The notes: generated by a model not told the origin, from the letters alone. A DNA stretch of 64,000 bases from Metallosphaera sedula DSM 5348 (GCF_000016605.1 NC_009440.1:1054001-1118000), one strand, 5' to 3'. Positions 27,504 through 40,034 are shown, numbered from the stretch's first letter. Made by a program: numbers and translations.

Positions 27504-27547
27504 TTTCACTTTCCCCCTATATAACCCTTTCGCATAAGGAAGTGAAA
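27504..27547 (-). promoter_or_regulatory. cas interference promoter with flanking palindrome
   Basis: The minus-strand TATA box (GGTTATATAG, around 27515-27525) is flanked by inverted arms: TTTCACTT at 27504-27511 and AAGTGAAA at 27540-27547 on the plus strand. In Sulfolobus, Csa3-type regulators bind palindromes in cas promoters, and a csa3 gene sits just upstream. The arms are therefore a plausible operator; binding is inferred. Confidence 0.5.
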
Positions 27548-27559
27548 ATGTTTTCAGTT

Positions 27560-28183
27560 TTATGAAAAGTTAAGGTTTGCGAAGATCCTGCCCTTCTGCG
27601 TCAGTTTGAGACCGTCTGCGTCCTGTGTCACGAAACCCGCTGTTTGAAGTTCCTTTACTCTCCTCCAGGTTGTGGCGAGCGGAAGTTTCATCTTTCTCGA
27701 AATTTCTGACACCTTGTTTTCACCCAGGTGAATGGCCCTAAGGATCTTGAGGTCGCTCTCCTCAAGTTGATATGGGATGAGGTCCTTCACCCTGAAAGTC
27801 ACGAGCCCCTGAAGGGTCTCGGTCTCAACCTCAACCTCAGCGTCAATCTGGAGGAGAAGGAAGGCAGTAAGGATCTCAAGGTCGACTATTCTCATTCCAC
27901 TGGATAGGTTGAGGAGGTAGTCCGAGTGAGTCGACCTCTTAACCCAGGACATTATTCTAGAGACTGAGGAGACGAAATCGTCGTGATTGATCTCAAGGGT
28001 CTGGAGGGGGGTCGAGGCCTCGGACAGGAGTTTCATCAGGTTTGAGATTGCGATCTCCGTCTTCTCGTTTTTCGCGGAGGGTTTAACCAGGAGAACCTCC
28101 TGGATCCTCGATTTGCCGTGCCGAAGGAAACTTCTCACGATGAACTTTTCGTCGAACCCGATGGGAGTTATGAGGCATGTCAC
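27560..28183 (-). CDS. csa3: Csa3-type CARF-HTH regulator next to the interference operon
   Basis: 207 residues from a GTG at 28183 (VTCLITPIGFDEKFIVRSFL). A longer frame to 28282 would run into the terminal CRISPR repeat. The chosen start aligns with the second Csa3 in the window (MRSYFVTLGFNETFLLRLL). The N-terminal part is a CARF/Rossmann-like domain with LLNLSSGMRIVDLEILTAF. The C-terminus is a winged helix (SEISRKMKLPLATTWRRVKE). Csa3 proteins sense ligands such as cyclic tetra-adenylate through CARF and control cas transcription. Its position just before csa5 matches Csa3b of Sulfolobus, described as a regulator of interference genes. Confidence 0.85.
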   Translation of the reverse strand: MTCLITPIGFDEKFIVRSFLRHGKSRIQEVLLVKPSAKNEKTEIAISNLMKLLSEASTPLQTLEINHDDFVSSVSRIMSWVKRSTHSDYLLNLSSGMRIVDLEILTAFLLLQIDAEVEVETETLQGLVTFRVKDLIPYQLEESDLKILRAIHLGENKVSEISRKMKLPLATTWRRVKELQTAGFVTQDADGLKLTQKGRIFANLNFS

Positions 28184-28241
28184 AGGGAATAATTGGGAGG
28201 GAGTAAAAAAGGTAAACTTTCCGATATCAGAACGTGTGATT

Positions 28242-31200
28242 CTTTCAATTCTATAAGAGATTAACATTCTATACCACTGCATGGTCTCGGCAGTTGAAGG
28301 TGACTTTCAACTCCATAGGAGATTAACTGATTTTGACACGGCCTATCAAAATGTAATAAAAACGCATACTTTCAACTCCATAGGAGATTAAGTAATAGGT
28401 ATAATATTGGGCATTCTCGCCCTAGTTCAATTCTTTCAACTCCATAGGAGATTAACAGACCCAAAACCTAAAACTCCAAAAAGTCTTTGAGCAATTCTTT
28501 CAACTCCATAGGAGATTAACTTACTTCTAATGATTACAGGGATTTCTCAGAACCCTTCTCTCTCAACTCCATAGGAGATTAACGCTGAAATTGGCAGAGG
28601 TAAGGAAGCTAATCGAGTCGAACTTTCAACTCCATAGGAGATTAACGTGAGGATTCACCGAATCCTGCCTTAGACGATACCGAGCAGAAGCTTTCAACTC
28701 CATAGGAGATTAACAGAAGAAAAAGTATACTTGAAAAGAAGATTGAATTTTTAGACTTTCAACTCCATAGGAGATTAACATCAAATGATGCCAAAAAGTG
28801 ATCTACCTATTCTTTTCATCTTTCAACTCCATAGGAGATTAACAACATGATAAGGCTTTACTTAGAAAGTTAGAGAAAAAATTCTTTCAACTCCATAGGA
28901 GATTAACCGTGATTCATTAAGGTTATCATAATGAATTGGAAAACAGTCTCTTTCAACTCCATAGGAGATTAACTTCAAAAAATGGTCAAGGTGATAGAGA
29001 GTCAGTTATTAGCTTTCAACTCCATAGGAGATTAACAGTTCTACGGAAAACTATCAATCCAGATAGCAATAAAGACTTTCAACTCCATAGGAGATTAACA
29101 TGCGATTACCACCACGGCTCCGTTTTGCCCGTTTGCTCCCTTTCAACTCCATAGGAGATTAGCCATCGGTGTATTACTACTCACTGTGATTGGTGTATCA
29201 AGCTTTCAACTCCATAGGAGATTAACTCCAGGTACATCGTCAGCGAATGGATCAGGAGGAGCAGGCTTTCAACTCTATAGGAGATTAACTCCACTCGGTG
29301 CCGTGAAAGTTTTGACAAGACTCATGTTTGACTTTCAACTCTATAGGAGATTAACTCAATAATTGACGAGCAAGATTTAGTGATTCCAGACGAGGCTTTC
29401 AACTCTATAGGAGATTAACACAGTTCACAAACGGAATTGTTTGATAACTTCTTGGAATCTTTCAACTCTATAGGAGATTAACCTTACTTTCCATGTTCCT
29501 CCATTCACAAAGTAAAGTACTCTTTCAACTCTATAGGAGATTAACCGGTCACTGAAGCCGATCCACCCTTAGTTGAGACCACGAGCTTTCAACTCCATAG
29601 GAGATTAACTAATTGAAGTTACAGTAGAAATACAAAACCAAAAAATGACTTTCAACTCCATAGGAGATTAACATCAAATTACTGGAGAAGAGTGGAACAA
29701 AATAATAAGGGAACTTTCAACTCTATAGGAGATTAACTTATACGGTTATTGGATGACGCGAGTATATCGTGAAAGTTACTTTCAACTCTATAGGAGATTA
29801 ACAAAGCCTTCGTATCTGATGACGGCTCAGTTCCAATCGTTACTTTCAACTCTATAGGAGATTAACATGAAGATGTGGAGTCAAAGACCGAAAGGCCCTG
29901 GGATTACTTTCAACTCTATAGGAGATTAACATATTTTCGTCTTATGTAGTTTGTAATTGATCTTTTTTTCTTTCTTTCAACTCTATAGGAGATTAACTTA
30001 GGACCGTTGGGTTCACGAGTTACAACGAGATGGTGAAACTTTCAACTCTATAGGAGATTAACTTCATGCAGACTACGAAGTCGCTCTAATTTATCTTAAT
30101 CTCTTTCAACTCTATAGGAGATTAACGTCATAAACCACTGATCACTAGTAGTATGTTCGAAACTATCTTTCAACTCTATAGGAGATTAACTGTTGTGTGA
30201 ATCTGAACCCGAAGACGAGGACATGTACCCTTTCAACTCTATAGGAGATTAACCAAGTGTTGTTTGTGGGGATAACGAACTTGGGGAAGGAACTTTCAAC
30301 TCTATAGGAGATTAACTATATGACAAGTTGAGAAGGAATATTCTTCAACGCGGGAACTTTCAATTCTATAGGAGATTAACAAGTTAGTGGGGGAAGCCCG
30401 TGTAGAGTTCAGATTAGGTACCTTTCAACTCTATAGGAGATTAACATCATCCCCCTCATCAAAACACTCATCAAGATACTCATCACTGTACTTTCAACTC
30501 TATAGGAGATTAACTCTCGACGCGGAGAGGATAGAGCGGTTGGTCGAGGACGACTTTCAACTCTATAGGAGATTAACCGAATTTTTCCCCCGTGAGCGGG
30601 GGGTTAGAAAGAGTTTGACCTTTCAACTCTATAGGAGATTAACCCCATAGTGGTCCCCTATGAGTTTGAGGATACAACTTCATTAACTTTCAACTCTATA
30701 GGAGATTAACCGGGGTCCAAAGGTTCCCTGAATGTAAATATATTATTACCTTTCAACTCTATAGGAGATTAACCATATGACGCTCTCAAGGTAGTCACTC
30801 AAGATATCTTAGCCTTTCAACTCTATAGGAGATTAACTTACGATCAGCCTTTTCGTTGCAGGTCTAATTCTCAGACTTTCAACTCTATAGGAGATTAACC
30901 CAACTGTCCAGCCTGCCCTGCTGGACTAGGGTTTTCGAACCTTTCAACTCTATAGGAGATTAACCTCGTTAAGATATGCATTGATCACTTACGCTTCCAA
31001 AAACTTTCAACTCTATAGGAGATTAACTCTTTTTTTGCGGTTATACAATTAAACGTTTCGTGAATCTTTCAACTCTATAGGAGATTAACACGTCCTTCTC
31101 CGTGATGTAGAGCGTACTGCCTGAAGTCCCTGTCTTTCAACTCTATAGGAGATTAACAAAGGACCATAATACATCACAACCTAGTCTGCTTGCAAACTGA

Positions 31201-34200
31201 CTTTCAACTCTATAGGAGATTAACATAACCGGAACGAAACTAGAGGAATACTGTGAACCGGTAACTTTCAACTCTATAGGAGATTAACCAATGAGTGTTG
31301 GTCTCATCCTTGAGGGTCCTGATGGAGTCTTTCAACTCTATAGGAGATTAACCAATACGACTACGGGTTCGAATCTTGAAAAGTTCGGTGCTTTCAACTC
31401 TATAGGAGATTAACATGGTCAATTATGTCCTTAATATGATGGTAGAGATATTGACTTTCAACTCTATAGGAGATTAACTGGACATGTCTACATCAAAGAA
31501 GTCCAAGTACTTTGCCTCTTTCAACTCTATAGGAGATTAACTACCTGAAGTTCTCCCACTCTAGCAGGGAGCTGCTGTCCTACTCTTTCAACTCTATAGG
31601 AGATTAACGGCGTAAAAAATGCAATAGGAGGAGTAGGAAGCTTCTTTTCCTTTCAACTCTATAGGAGATTAACTTACTATTTCTTAAGGAACGACGTAAG
31701 AGAAAGTAGTAATCTTTCAACTCTATAGGAGATTAACGGAATAAAGGACAAGGGATTCTTCATCAGTTTGGGACTTTCAACTCTATAGGAGATTAACACA
31801 AGGAGTAGCTCTTACTGGTAATGAGGGTATAATAAGAAACTTTCAACTCTATAGGAGATTAACCGCTCTGGACCTCCTTCTTGACGTAGTCATTTCTCTT
31901 TAGTTCTTTCAACTCTATAGGAGATTAACAGACAAGTCCAGAGGGTTAGGGAGGAGAGGAGGTCCAGTCTTCTTTCAACTCTATAGGAGATTAACACTTT
32001 AGCTTTCATGACTTACACAACTTCATATCCACCTCTTTCAACTCTATAGGAGATTAACTGAATAAACCAACTCTCCTTCATAGTTTAAATTAATTACATC
32101 TTTCAACTCTATAGGAGATTAACAAGAGAATAAGGGTAGTATATAACCCTGCAATCACCTTAACTTTCAACTCTATAGGAGATTAACCAGCTTGTGGTAT
32201 TCCTCCTAATATTACTGCATTGACCCCTTTCAACTCTATAGGAGATTAACTTTAAGATAATTGGAAAAGAACAATTAACTAAGAACATTACTTTCAACTC
32301 TATAGGAGATTAACATGGGGGTTCAAAGGGGGTGAAATACCCCTTCCGTCAAGGACTTTCAACTCTATAGGAGATTAACTGCATACAGTCTTTTGCAACA
32401 CTTATTATTCTGTCATATTCTTTCAACTCTATAGGAGATTAACCTTCGCTATATCTACCATGAATAAGTCTTGAATGTAAACTTTCAACTCTATAGGAGA
32501 TTAACTTATATTTAGTTAGAATTTTTCTCAAAAAATCATCTCGATCTCTTTCAACTCTATAGGAGATTAACCTAACCGTATTGAGTCCGTGGGTCGCACC
32601 GGCCCACAGTACTTTCAACTCTATAGGAGATTAACAGTCTGCTGGCTTTAATCTTCATGTAGTTGCCAGTAGGTTCCTTTCAACTCTATAGGAGATTAAC
32701 TTTTGCTTTTCCTTTCTCAAATTTTCTTCTCCATGATTCACTTTCAACTCTATAGGAGATTAACCGGTCTGAGTCTCTGGCTGAGACTCTAACTTCTTCT
32801 TGAGACTTTCAACTCTATAGGAGATTAACATACCCTAGAGGAAGAAGTTGAGGAGGTCCTGGCTCAACTTGCTTTCAACTCTATAGGAGATTAACATGAA
32901 AACGACCGTGACGTCATTGCAATCATGAATCTCAACTTTCAACTCTATAGGAGATTAACACATGCTAGATTTTGATAAAAATTGAATGCAGAATTTAACC
33001 ACTTTCAACTCTATAGGAGATTAACAACTGTTGCAGAATCGTACTGGAAAGCGGTCCCTGCATTCTTTCAACTCTATAGGAGATTAACAGCTTTACGGCA
33101 AAGAGAAAGAGTTTGATGAGTTCACTTTCAACTCTATAGGAGATTAACACGGACACGACCCAGGGGTGATGGTCGTCCCGCTCATGTCTTTCAACTCTAT
33201 AGGAGATTAACTCAGAAGAGCCATCGAGAAGATGGTTAAGGAAGAGACTTTCAACTCTATAGGAGATTAACTCGATCTAATGAAATTGGCTAGGGAGTTC
33301 GGTCAGGGGTTCTTTCAACTCTATAGGAGATTAACGTAAAATAGATGAAATCCATGTCCGCTCCACATTACTAGAACTTTCAACTCTATAGGAGATTAAC
33401 CCTCTCAACCTCATGAAAAAGGTGGATGGGAGGGTAGCTTTCAACTCTATAGGAGATTAACCTTCCCTGATGGTTACACCCCTTTGCACCTAGCGGTAGA
33501 ACTCTTTCAACTCTATAGGAGATTAACACGGACCAATCTTTTGCCTTGCCTCCTTGTACTGCTCATCTAGCTTTCAACTCTATAGGAGATTAACCCTCAG
33601 TGGGACGTTGGCTTTTGATTGGAGAGGTATTCCTTTCAACTCTATAGGAGATTAACATTTAACATCTTAGGTGTTATCTTAAGATATTCTGGCTTCTTTC
33701 AACTCTATAGGAGATTAACTTCTAAGACGTGCTCCCTATGTGGGGAAATTCATGAGAGCTTTCAACTCTATAGGAGATTAACCACCTGAAAGGTTACGGC
33801 ATTCAGGTAGGACGCAATCCTACTTTCAACTCTATAGGAGATTAACTTATCATGGCGAATATCAGACGTATTAGGTCACTCATCTCTTTCAACTCTATAG
33901 GAGATTAACCGCTCCATAATGATATAGTCATGATACAAGGATGGCGTTACTTTCAACTCTATAGGAGATTAACAAGCAGGAACTGCTTTACAAAATCAAA
34001 TGGCTAATACATACTTTCAACTCTATAGGAGATTAACTTTTTCTCTTCTCTTTCTCATACGATAAAATACGTAAAGTCTTTCAACTCTATAGGAGATTAA
34101 CTTGCTTCTGGAAAGCGGCGCAAGAGAAATTGAGGTTTTAACTTTCAACTCTATAGGAGATTAACTACAGATAAGGAAATTCAAAACCTACAGCCAACAG

Positions 34201-37200
34201 AGAAATCTTTCAACTCTATAGGAGATTAACTTGTCTTTTGATTTTCTACTCAACAATTTTGAGTAGAAAACTTTCAACTCTATAGGAGATTAACCGTACG
34301 AGGCTATCACATGCCTGGGCAAAGGCGTGTGTTCCTTTCAACTCTATAGGAGATTAACCTTGACGTGGAAGACAAGGCATTATTCACGAAATGGATCTTT
34401 CAACTCTATAGGAGATTAACGGAACAAAGTGCTACAGCCTTATTGCTAAGGCAAAACGAAGCCTTTCAACTCTATAGGAGATTAACCATCGGGCGCCGGG
34501 AATGGTTCTAAGCCGTAACGCTTAAACTTTCAACTCTATAGGAGATTAACATTCCCAGGGCATTATCTACAGAAAATGGCAGAAATATAACTTTCAACTC
34601 TATAGGAGATTAACCAAATCGCCCCCGTTTCGCCCGCCCGTTCTCTTTCCTTTTCACCCTTTCAACTCTATAGGAGATTAACATTGATATTAACGTTAAA
34701 CCCCACGCCCCCAGTGAACTTCTTTCAACTCTATAGGAGATTAACAACGCAGAAAGATGCGTGAGAGAAGCAATGGCGTATCTAGTCTTTCAACTCTATA
34801 GGAGATTAACCCCCCGCTTAGTTTCTGCCACGCATACCTCTGTTCTGCCCTTTCAACTCTATAGGAGATTAACTCTGGAACCTTAGTACTTCCATGTTAA
34901 CCACCTGTGTATCTTTCAACTCTATAGGAGATTAACTTCACTCTCCCAGTAGACGTTCAGACGTTCAAGATCGTTCTTTCAACTCTATAGGAGATTAACA
35001 TATGGGATGTTCCTATTTAATAAACAAGGAAAAAAGAAGGCTTTCAACTCTATAGGAGATTAACTCTCACTTATGACTAAAGGTTCTTTGTTCTCAACTT
35101 CTTTCTTTCAACTCTATAGGAGATTAACAGCCACAACCGACGACGGAAACTTACTATTTTGTGTACTTTCAACTCTATAGGAGATTAACGCACCCCACCA
35201 AGTCATGGTAGTGGTAGCACTAACAGTAGCTTTCAACTCTATAGGAGATTAACAAGCTAGTTACATGAATCGTCACATTAAATGTGTTACTTGACTTTCA
35301 ACTCTATAGGAGATTAACCAGTCCGTAATTACCCTATTGCTAACTAATTTCATAGGAATAGCTTTCAACTCTATAGGAGATTAACAGTTAGGTTTTCTAC
35401 TATCATTATCATTATTGAATCAGCGCTTTCAACTCTATAGGAGATTAACTAGTATGGTGCGCCCAGCCTCCGTGCTGACGACATCATACTTTCAACTCTA
35501 TAGGAGATTAACACTGTCTCTATCGGTATCCAAAAATGTAAAAAATTCTCATTCTTTCAACTCTATAGGAGATTAACACCAATTGACGGCCACGGATGGA
35601 ACTCCGACAGTGACTTTCAACTCTATAGGAGATTAACATTGCCAGCATACGCTAGATCAAAGCTAAAAGATGAGTACTTTCAACTCTATAGGAGATTAAC
35701 TGAATCCTAAAGCGTCAAGAATTACCTTCCATTCGTCATCTTTCAACTCTATAGGAGATTAACATCAAGCGATTGCATTTGTTCTCAAGCAGAGGTTACA
35801 GGACTTTCAACTCTATAGGAGATTAACATGAGAAGTAAAGAAGAATTGAATGAAGCGTTGGAGCAAACTTTCAACTCTATAGGAGATTAACATGGGAATA
35901 CGTTTACCAATTACTGATGCTGATGGGAAGGCCAACCTTTCAACTCTATAGGAGATTAACAGATTGGGAAAGGTGGTTCAAAGGTACAGACAATAACATC
36001 TTTCAACTCTATAGGAGATTAACATCATAACTGACGTTGACACCTGCCATAGTTGTTCTGATGGCTTTCAACTCTATAGGAGATTAACGCAAATGCCTTC
36101 AAAAACTACTTCAAGCGCTAATGTTAGGGCTTTCAACTCTATAGGAGATTAACGAGAGAGAAAGATTTATATACTTGACATGACATATGTATAAACTTTC
36201 AACTCTATAGGAGATTAACCTATTAACATCATAAACAATTTCGCCACACTAACAGGACTTTCAACTCTATAGGAGATTAACACGCAATGGATTATCTGGA
36301 AGAGATGCTGGGCAATAAGCTTTCAACTCTATAGGAGATTAACCACGATAAATTATTGGATGAAAACATCTTTTAACTTGTCGCCTTTCAACTCTATAGG
36401 AGATTAACTGAAAATATTTCAGCGTTATACTTTTGCTTAATGTACTCTTTCTTTCAACTCTATAGGAGATTAACAGGCGGAAGCTAAGTATTTGTTAGAA
36501 ATAGAGAAATATACACTTTCAACTCTATAGGAGATTAACTGTTGATCGGAGACATTATTTAGGTCTTTAATCCCAAATCCTTTCAACTCTATAGGAGATT
36601 AACCGATTTACTGGGACTGTGATACCCAACAGCATAGACATCAGTTCTTTCAACTCTATAGGAGATTAACTAGGATTTTTTTTCCTAGATGATAGATTAA
36701 TTGGAAATTCCTCTTTCAACTCTATAGGAGATTAACGAAGTGTTCGCGCCTCTGCTAGAACAATACGGAATGAAAGTGCCCTTTCAACTCTATAGGAGAT
36801 TAACACACGTGGTGATTGATCCATTCCAACTAAGGCAAATCATTCCTTTCAACTCTATAGGAGATTAACAAGTTATTCGGCGCTTTGCGCCTTCTTTTTT
36901 TGCTTAAACACTTTCAACTCTATAGGAGATTAACAAATAATTAGTTAGTAGGAGGATAGTTTTGAAAACTTTTTAGAAGCTTTCAACTCTATAGGAGATT
37001 AACGTTTGTTTTAGCGCAATATTTAGATCAACAGAAGAAGAAGACTTTCAACTCTATAGGAGATTAACACCCAAAAACGTAGTGGGGAAAATATAATCTT
37101 CATTATTTCTTTCAACTCTATAGGAGATTAACTAGCCCCAGTCGGTTTAGGCGGAAAATTCAACATTAAATTCTTTCAACTCTATAGGAGATTAACTGAC

Positions 37201-37896
37201 GGTTTGACAGAGGTCTATGTGTTCACATACAGTAACTTTCAACTCTATAGGAGATTAACTGAGAAGAGAGAACTATATTTTAGTGAAAAAAATGTCAGCC
37301 TTTCAACTCTATAGGAGATTAACACTATCCATCTTCCACAATTTATATTATCCATATTTTCATTACTTTCAACTCTATAGGAGATTAACAGAATTTATAA
37401 GCCAAATTCTTGATAGTTTCTAACAAACGCTTTCAACTCTATAGGAGATTAACAATATTTGTAAATTTCATCAAACATTTTCCTAACTTTATCCTTTCAA
37501 CTCTATAGGAGATTAACAAAGAAGAGAATACAAGCTGTATTTTGTGAGGTTTAGCACTTTCAACTCTATAGGAGATTAACATTTGGCAAAATCCTAGCCA
37601 GAAGATAGGGGGCGACAACCTTTCAACTCTATAGGAGATTAACCAGTGAAAAAGAAATTACTTAATGTAGTCGAAAAGTGCTTTCAACTCTATAGGAGAT
37701 TAACATATGATGGAGAAACTCAAGTATATATTTTCACTTCAGATAACTTTCAACTCTATAGGAGATTAACAATCCAGAACACTACGCTTTACCAATACAT
37801 GAAAAGTATCTTTCAACTCTATAGGAGATTAACTATAGAAAGCTGTTGGACGAAGCGGTCTCTCCTGAAGAGCTTTCAACTCTATAGGAGATTAAC
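28242..37896 (-). CRISPR. CRISPR array A, about 151 repeats
   Basis: By hand count there are 151 copies of a 24-base repeat with spacers of about 36-45 bases. On the plus strand the repeat starts CTTTCAACTC and ends AGGAGATTAAC. Read as crRNA it begins GTTAATCTCC and ends GTTGAAAG, so transcription runs leftwards from the leader at the right end. Copies 1-15 and 21-22 from the left carry CTCCATAGG; copies 16-20 and nearly all the rest carry CTCTATAGG. Off-consensus copies are at 28242 (AATTCTATAAGAG), 28369 (ends TTAAG), 28560 (starts CTCTC), 29140 (ends TTAGC) and 30357 (CAATTC). They cluster at the old, leader-distal end, as expected. No gene lies inside; ORFs there are repeat-spacer translations. 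Confidence 0.98.
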
Positions 37897-38130
37897 TGAT
37901 ACCTTTTATATTACTTCTATTCATTATCTATCTTCTTCCTTTATATAATCTTTTCTGTCTCATTGTCTTACAATTTTTATCAGATCTCGTCAGATCCCTA
38001 CAACTCCCGGGACACTAACGTATTCTCTATAAATGTAATGAGATACCTTTAACGACGTACCTGGTCACGATAGTAGGACAGCCTAACTCAAGGACTATAG
38101 TAGGGAATCAATATTTTACTCCCATCAAAC
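37897..38130 (-). promoter_or_regulatory. Leader and promoter of array A
   Basis: On the minus strand the segment GAATACGTTAGTGTCCCGGG, later GATAAAAATTGTAAGAC and the TATA-like GATTATATAAAGG (around 37938-37950) precede the first repeat by about 45 bases. The same words occur in order in the leaders of arrays B and C. This fixes both the direction of transcription and the site of new spacer insertion. Confidence 0.75.
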
Positions 38131-38306
38131 TAAAATTGTATCATTTCACGCCCTAAACTTCACGATCAACTCCCCTCTGTCCCGGTCTTCCTAGGGATCA
38201 GCCCATCCCACACACCGTCCACCCCCACTCCAATCCCGCCACTGCACGGGAAGTCTCTCAACCCCCACGTTTGAATGAATTTTAGATTCCCAACCAACAT
38301 AAACCC

Positions 38307-39125
38307 ATGAGGTCGCAGATTACGAGACAACTCAGGCTCCTCCACTCGTATAGGGCCTCGGACCCGATTGAGGAGGAGCTCAGGGGTTGGAGTTATCATC
38401 ACCCTCCCATTAAGCCTAGGCGCTACCTCTCACTCTCGATGGGAGACGTTGCCTACAGGTACTGTGAGACCAAGAGGGATGTTTACCTTCGCAGGAATGG
38501 GGTTCAAGGAGAGGCAAATCAGGCCTTGAATCACGGACTTTCAGTCCACAGAATATTCTCGACGATCTCTAGGGAAGTCTCTAGACTTACCCTCTCCGGT
38601 CTACCTCCCTGGGACGTGGTCTCCATCCTCATGTCGAGGTGCTCCAAGCTATCAAGGGAGTGCCAGGATAGGTCAGGTTGTGAGCAGGCGTGCAAGTCCT
38701 TCTCCCTTGACCTCATCTCAGACTACTTCGACTCAACTTCCTTCATCCCAACGATCTCGGAGTTCAGGGTAGACGGGACTCCCCTAGGTTTATCCCCACG
38801 CCTCTCCGTGGACGCCATAACCCAATTCTCGATGGTGGTTGAGATAAAGACCGGAACCCCTCAGGACTTTCACAAGCTAGCACTAGCGGGATACGCCCTT
38901 GCCCTGGAGAGCTCCCTCGAGTTACCCCTGGACTTCGGAACCCTCATCTACGTGAGGGGTGGGGAGTTAAGGTATGAGTCGCACTACGTCTCGCCTGATC
39001 TCAGAAAGGAGTTCCTGGACTCAAGGGATGAGGTGATCAGCATGCTGTCTGAGGATCGCGACCCAGGTTTACCCACGGTGTGCTATCCAAGTTGTCCCTT
39101 CCTTTCCCACTGCAGGGGTGGTTAA
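38307..39125 (+). CDS. csa1: Csa1 (Cas4a-type) adaptation protein
   Basis: 272 residues. It is a RecB-like nuclease-fold protein with LSVDAITQFSMVVEIKTG (D...ExK pattern) and HKLALAGYALALE. Cysteines sit in RYCETKR, in CSKLSRECQDRSGCEQAC, and in the C-terminal CYPSCPFLSHC, which suits an iron-sulfur cluster as in Cas4. Csa1 is part of the Sulfolobales type I-A adaptation set with Cas1, Cas2 and Cas4. A TATA-like TTTTAGATT lies about 27 bases upstream. The stop abuts the cas1 ATG. Confidence 0.87.
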   Translation: MRSQITRQLRLLHSYRASDPIEEELRGWSYHHPPIKPRRYLSLSMGDVAYRYCETKRDVYLRRNGVQGEANQALNHGLSVHRIFSTISREVSRLTLSGLPPWDVVSILMSRCSKLSRECQDRSGCEQACKSFSLDLISDYFDSTSFIPTISEFRVDGTPLGLSPRLSVDAITQFSMVVEIKTGTPQDFHKLALAGYALALESSLELPLDFGTLIYVRGGELRYESHYVSPDLRKEFLDSRDEVISMLSEDRDPGLPTVCYPSCPFLSHCRGG

Positions 39126-40034
39126 ATGAACTCACTCGTCATCTCGGATTACGGGAGTTACGTTACCGTGAAGAGGGGAATGTTCCTAGTCTCGCGAAAG
39201 GTTAACGACAAGGAGGAGAGGAGGGAGGTATCCCCGAGCGAAGTTGATGAGATTCTGTTCTGCTCCACGTCTTTGGTCTCAACCCACGTGTTAAGGGTGG
39301 CCTTGTCAAGGGGAATAACGGTTGCCTTCCTGGACTCAAGGGGGCAGATCTGGGGCCTCCTCCTCCCCTCAGTGGTTACGGAGACCGTGAGGACAAAGAA
39401 GGCCCAGTATGAGGCAGTTGCCTCTGGACTGGATTACGGGAAGGAGATCATAAGGGCGAAGATAAACAACCAGGTGGTCCATCTCAAGTATTGGGCAAGG
39501 AGAGGGGTAAAGACGGATTACCGTGAGCTTGAGGGAAAGGATGAGGCCACTGCTGCAAGGATTTACTGGCAGAACCTGTCTCAGGTTGTCCCTGGCTTTC
39601 GCGGAAGGGACGTTGAGGGAGGGGATGGATTCAACTCAGCGTTGAACTACTCCTACGCTATCCTGTACTCTCGGGTAATGAGGGCCCTAGTCCTAGCGGG
39701 TCTCGATCCCTACCTGGGATTTGTACACAAGGACAGGCCAGGTAATGAGAGTTTGGTCTACGACTTCTCGGAGATGTTTAAGCCCTACGTGGACCTGGTA
39801 CTGGCTAAGGCTTTCAAGGATGGTCTAGAGGTGAAGTTGAAGGGAGGCCTCATGGACAAGGAAAGCAGGGGAGCAGTTGCTAAACTCGTGGTAAAGGGCC
39901 TAGAGGAGAAGGTTAAGGAGGAACTTGACCACAACCCCAAGAGCTTGAACCAGGCGATACGGGCTCACGCCTTGAAGTTTGCTTCTGCGTTGAGGGAAAA
40001 GAGGGAGTATAGGGGGTTCAGGATGGTGGTTTGA
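39126..40034 (+). CDS. cas1: Cas1 integrase
   Basis: 302 residues, normal length. The catalytic metal ligands are E140 (in EGKDEATAARIYW), H201 (in LGFVHKDRPG) and E216 (in YDFSEMFKP). The N-terminal beta domain and the helical C-terminal domain are complete. Cas1 with Cas2 inserts new spacers at the leader-repeat junction. It starts directly after the csa1 stop with an SD-like AGGGGTGG upstream. Its stop overlaps the start of a small unknown gene. Confidence 0.95.
   Translation: MNSLVISDYGSYVTVKRGMFLVSRKVNDKEERREVSPSEVDEILFCSTSLVSTHVLRVALSRGITVAFLDSRGQIWGLLLPSVVTETVRTKKAQYEAVASGLDYGKEIIRAKINNQVVHLKYWARRGVKTDYRELEGKDEATAARIYWQNLSQVVPGFRGRDVEGGDGFNSALNYSYAILYSRVMRALVLAGLDPYLGFVHKDRPGNESLVYDFSEMFKPYVDLVLAKAFKDGLEVKLKGGLMDKESRGAVAKLVVKGLEEKVKEELDHNPKSLNQAIRAHALKFASALREKREYRGFRMVV

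Noticed and set aside
28936-30650. Frames through repeats and spacers of array A encoding recurrent FQLYRRLT or FQLHRRLT
   Set aside because: They are translations of the CRISPR repeat in one frame and have no gene-like context. The same applies to similar frames at 37646-37948, 43180-43365, 56110-57246 and 58951-60084.
31353-31390. Spacer with GGGTTCGAATC, like a tRNA T-loop
   Set aside because: The flanking bases cannot form the T stem and no tRNA acceptor or anticodon arm is present. Chance or an attachment-site fragment is more likely than a tRNA gene.
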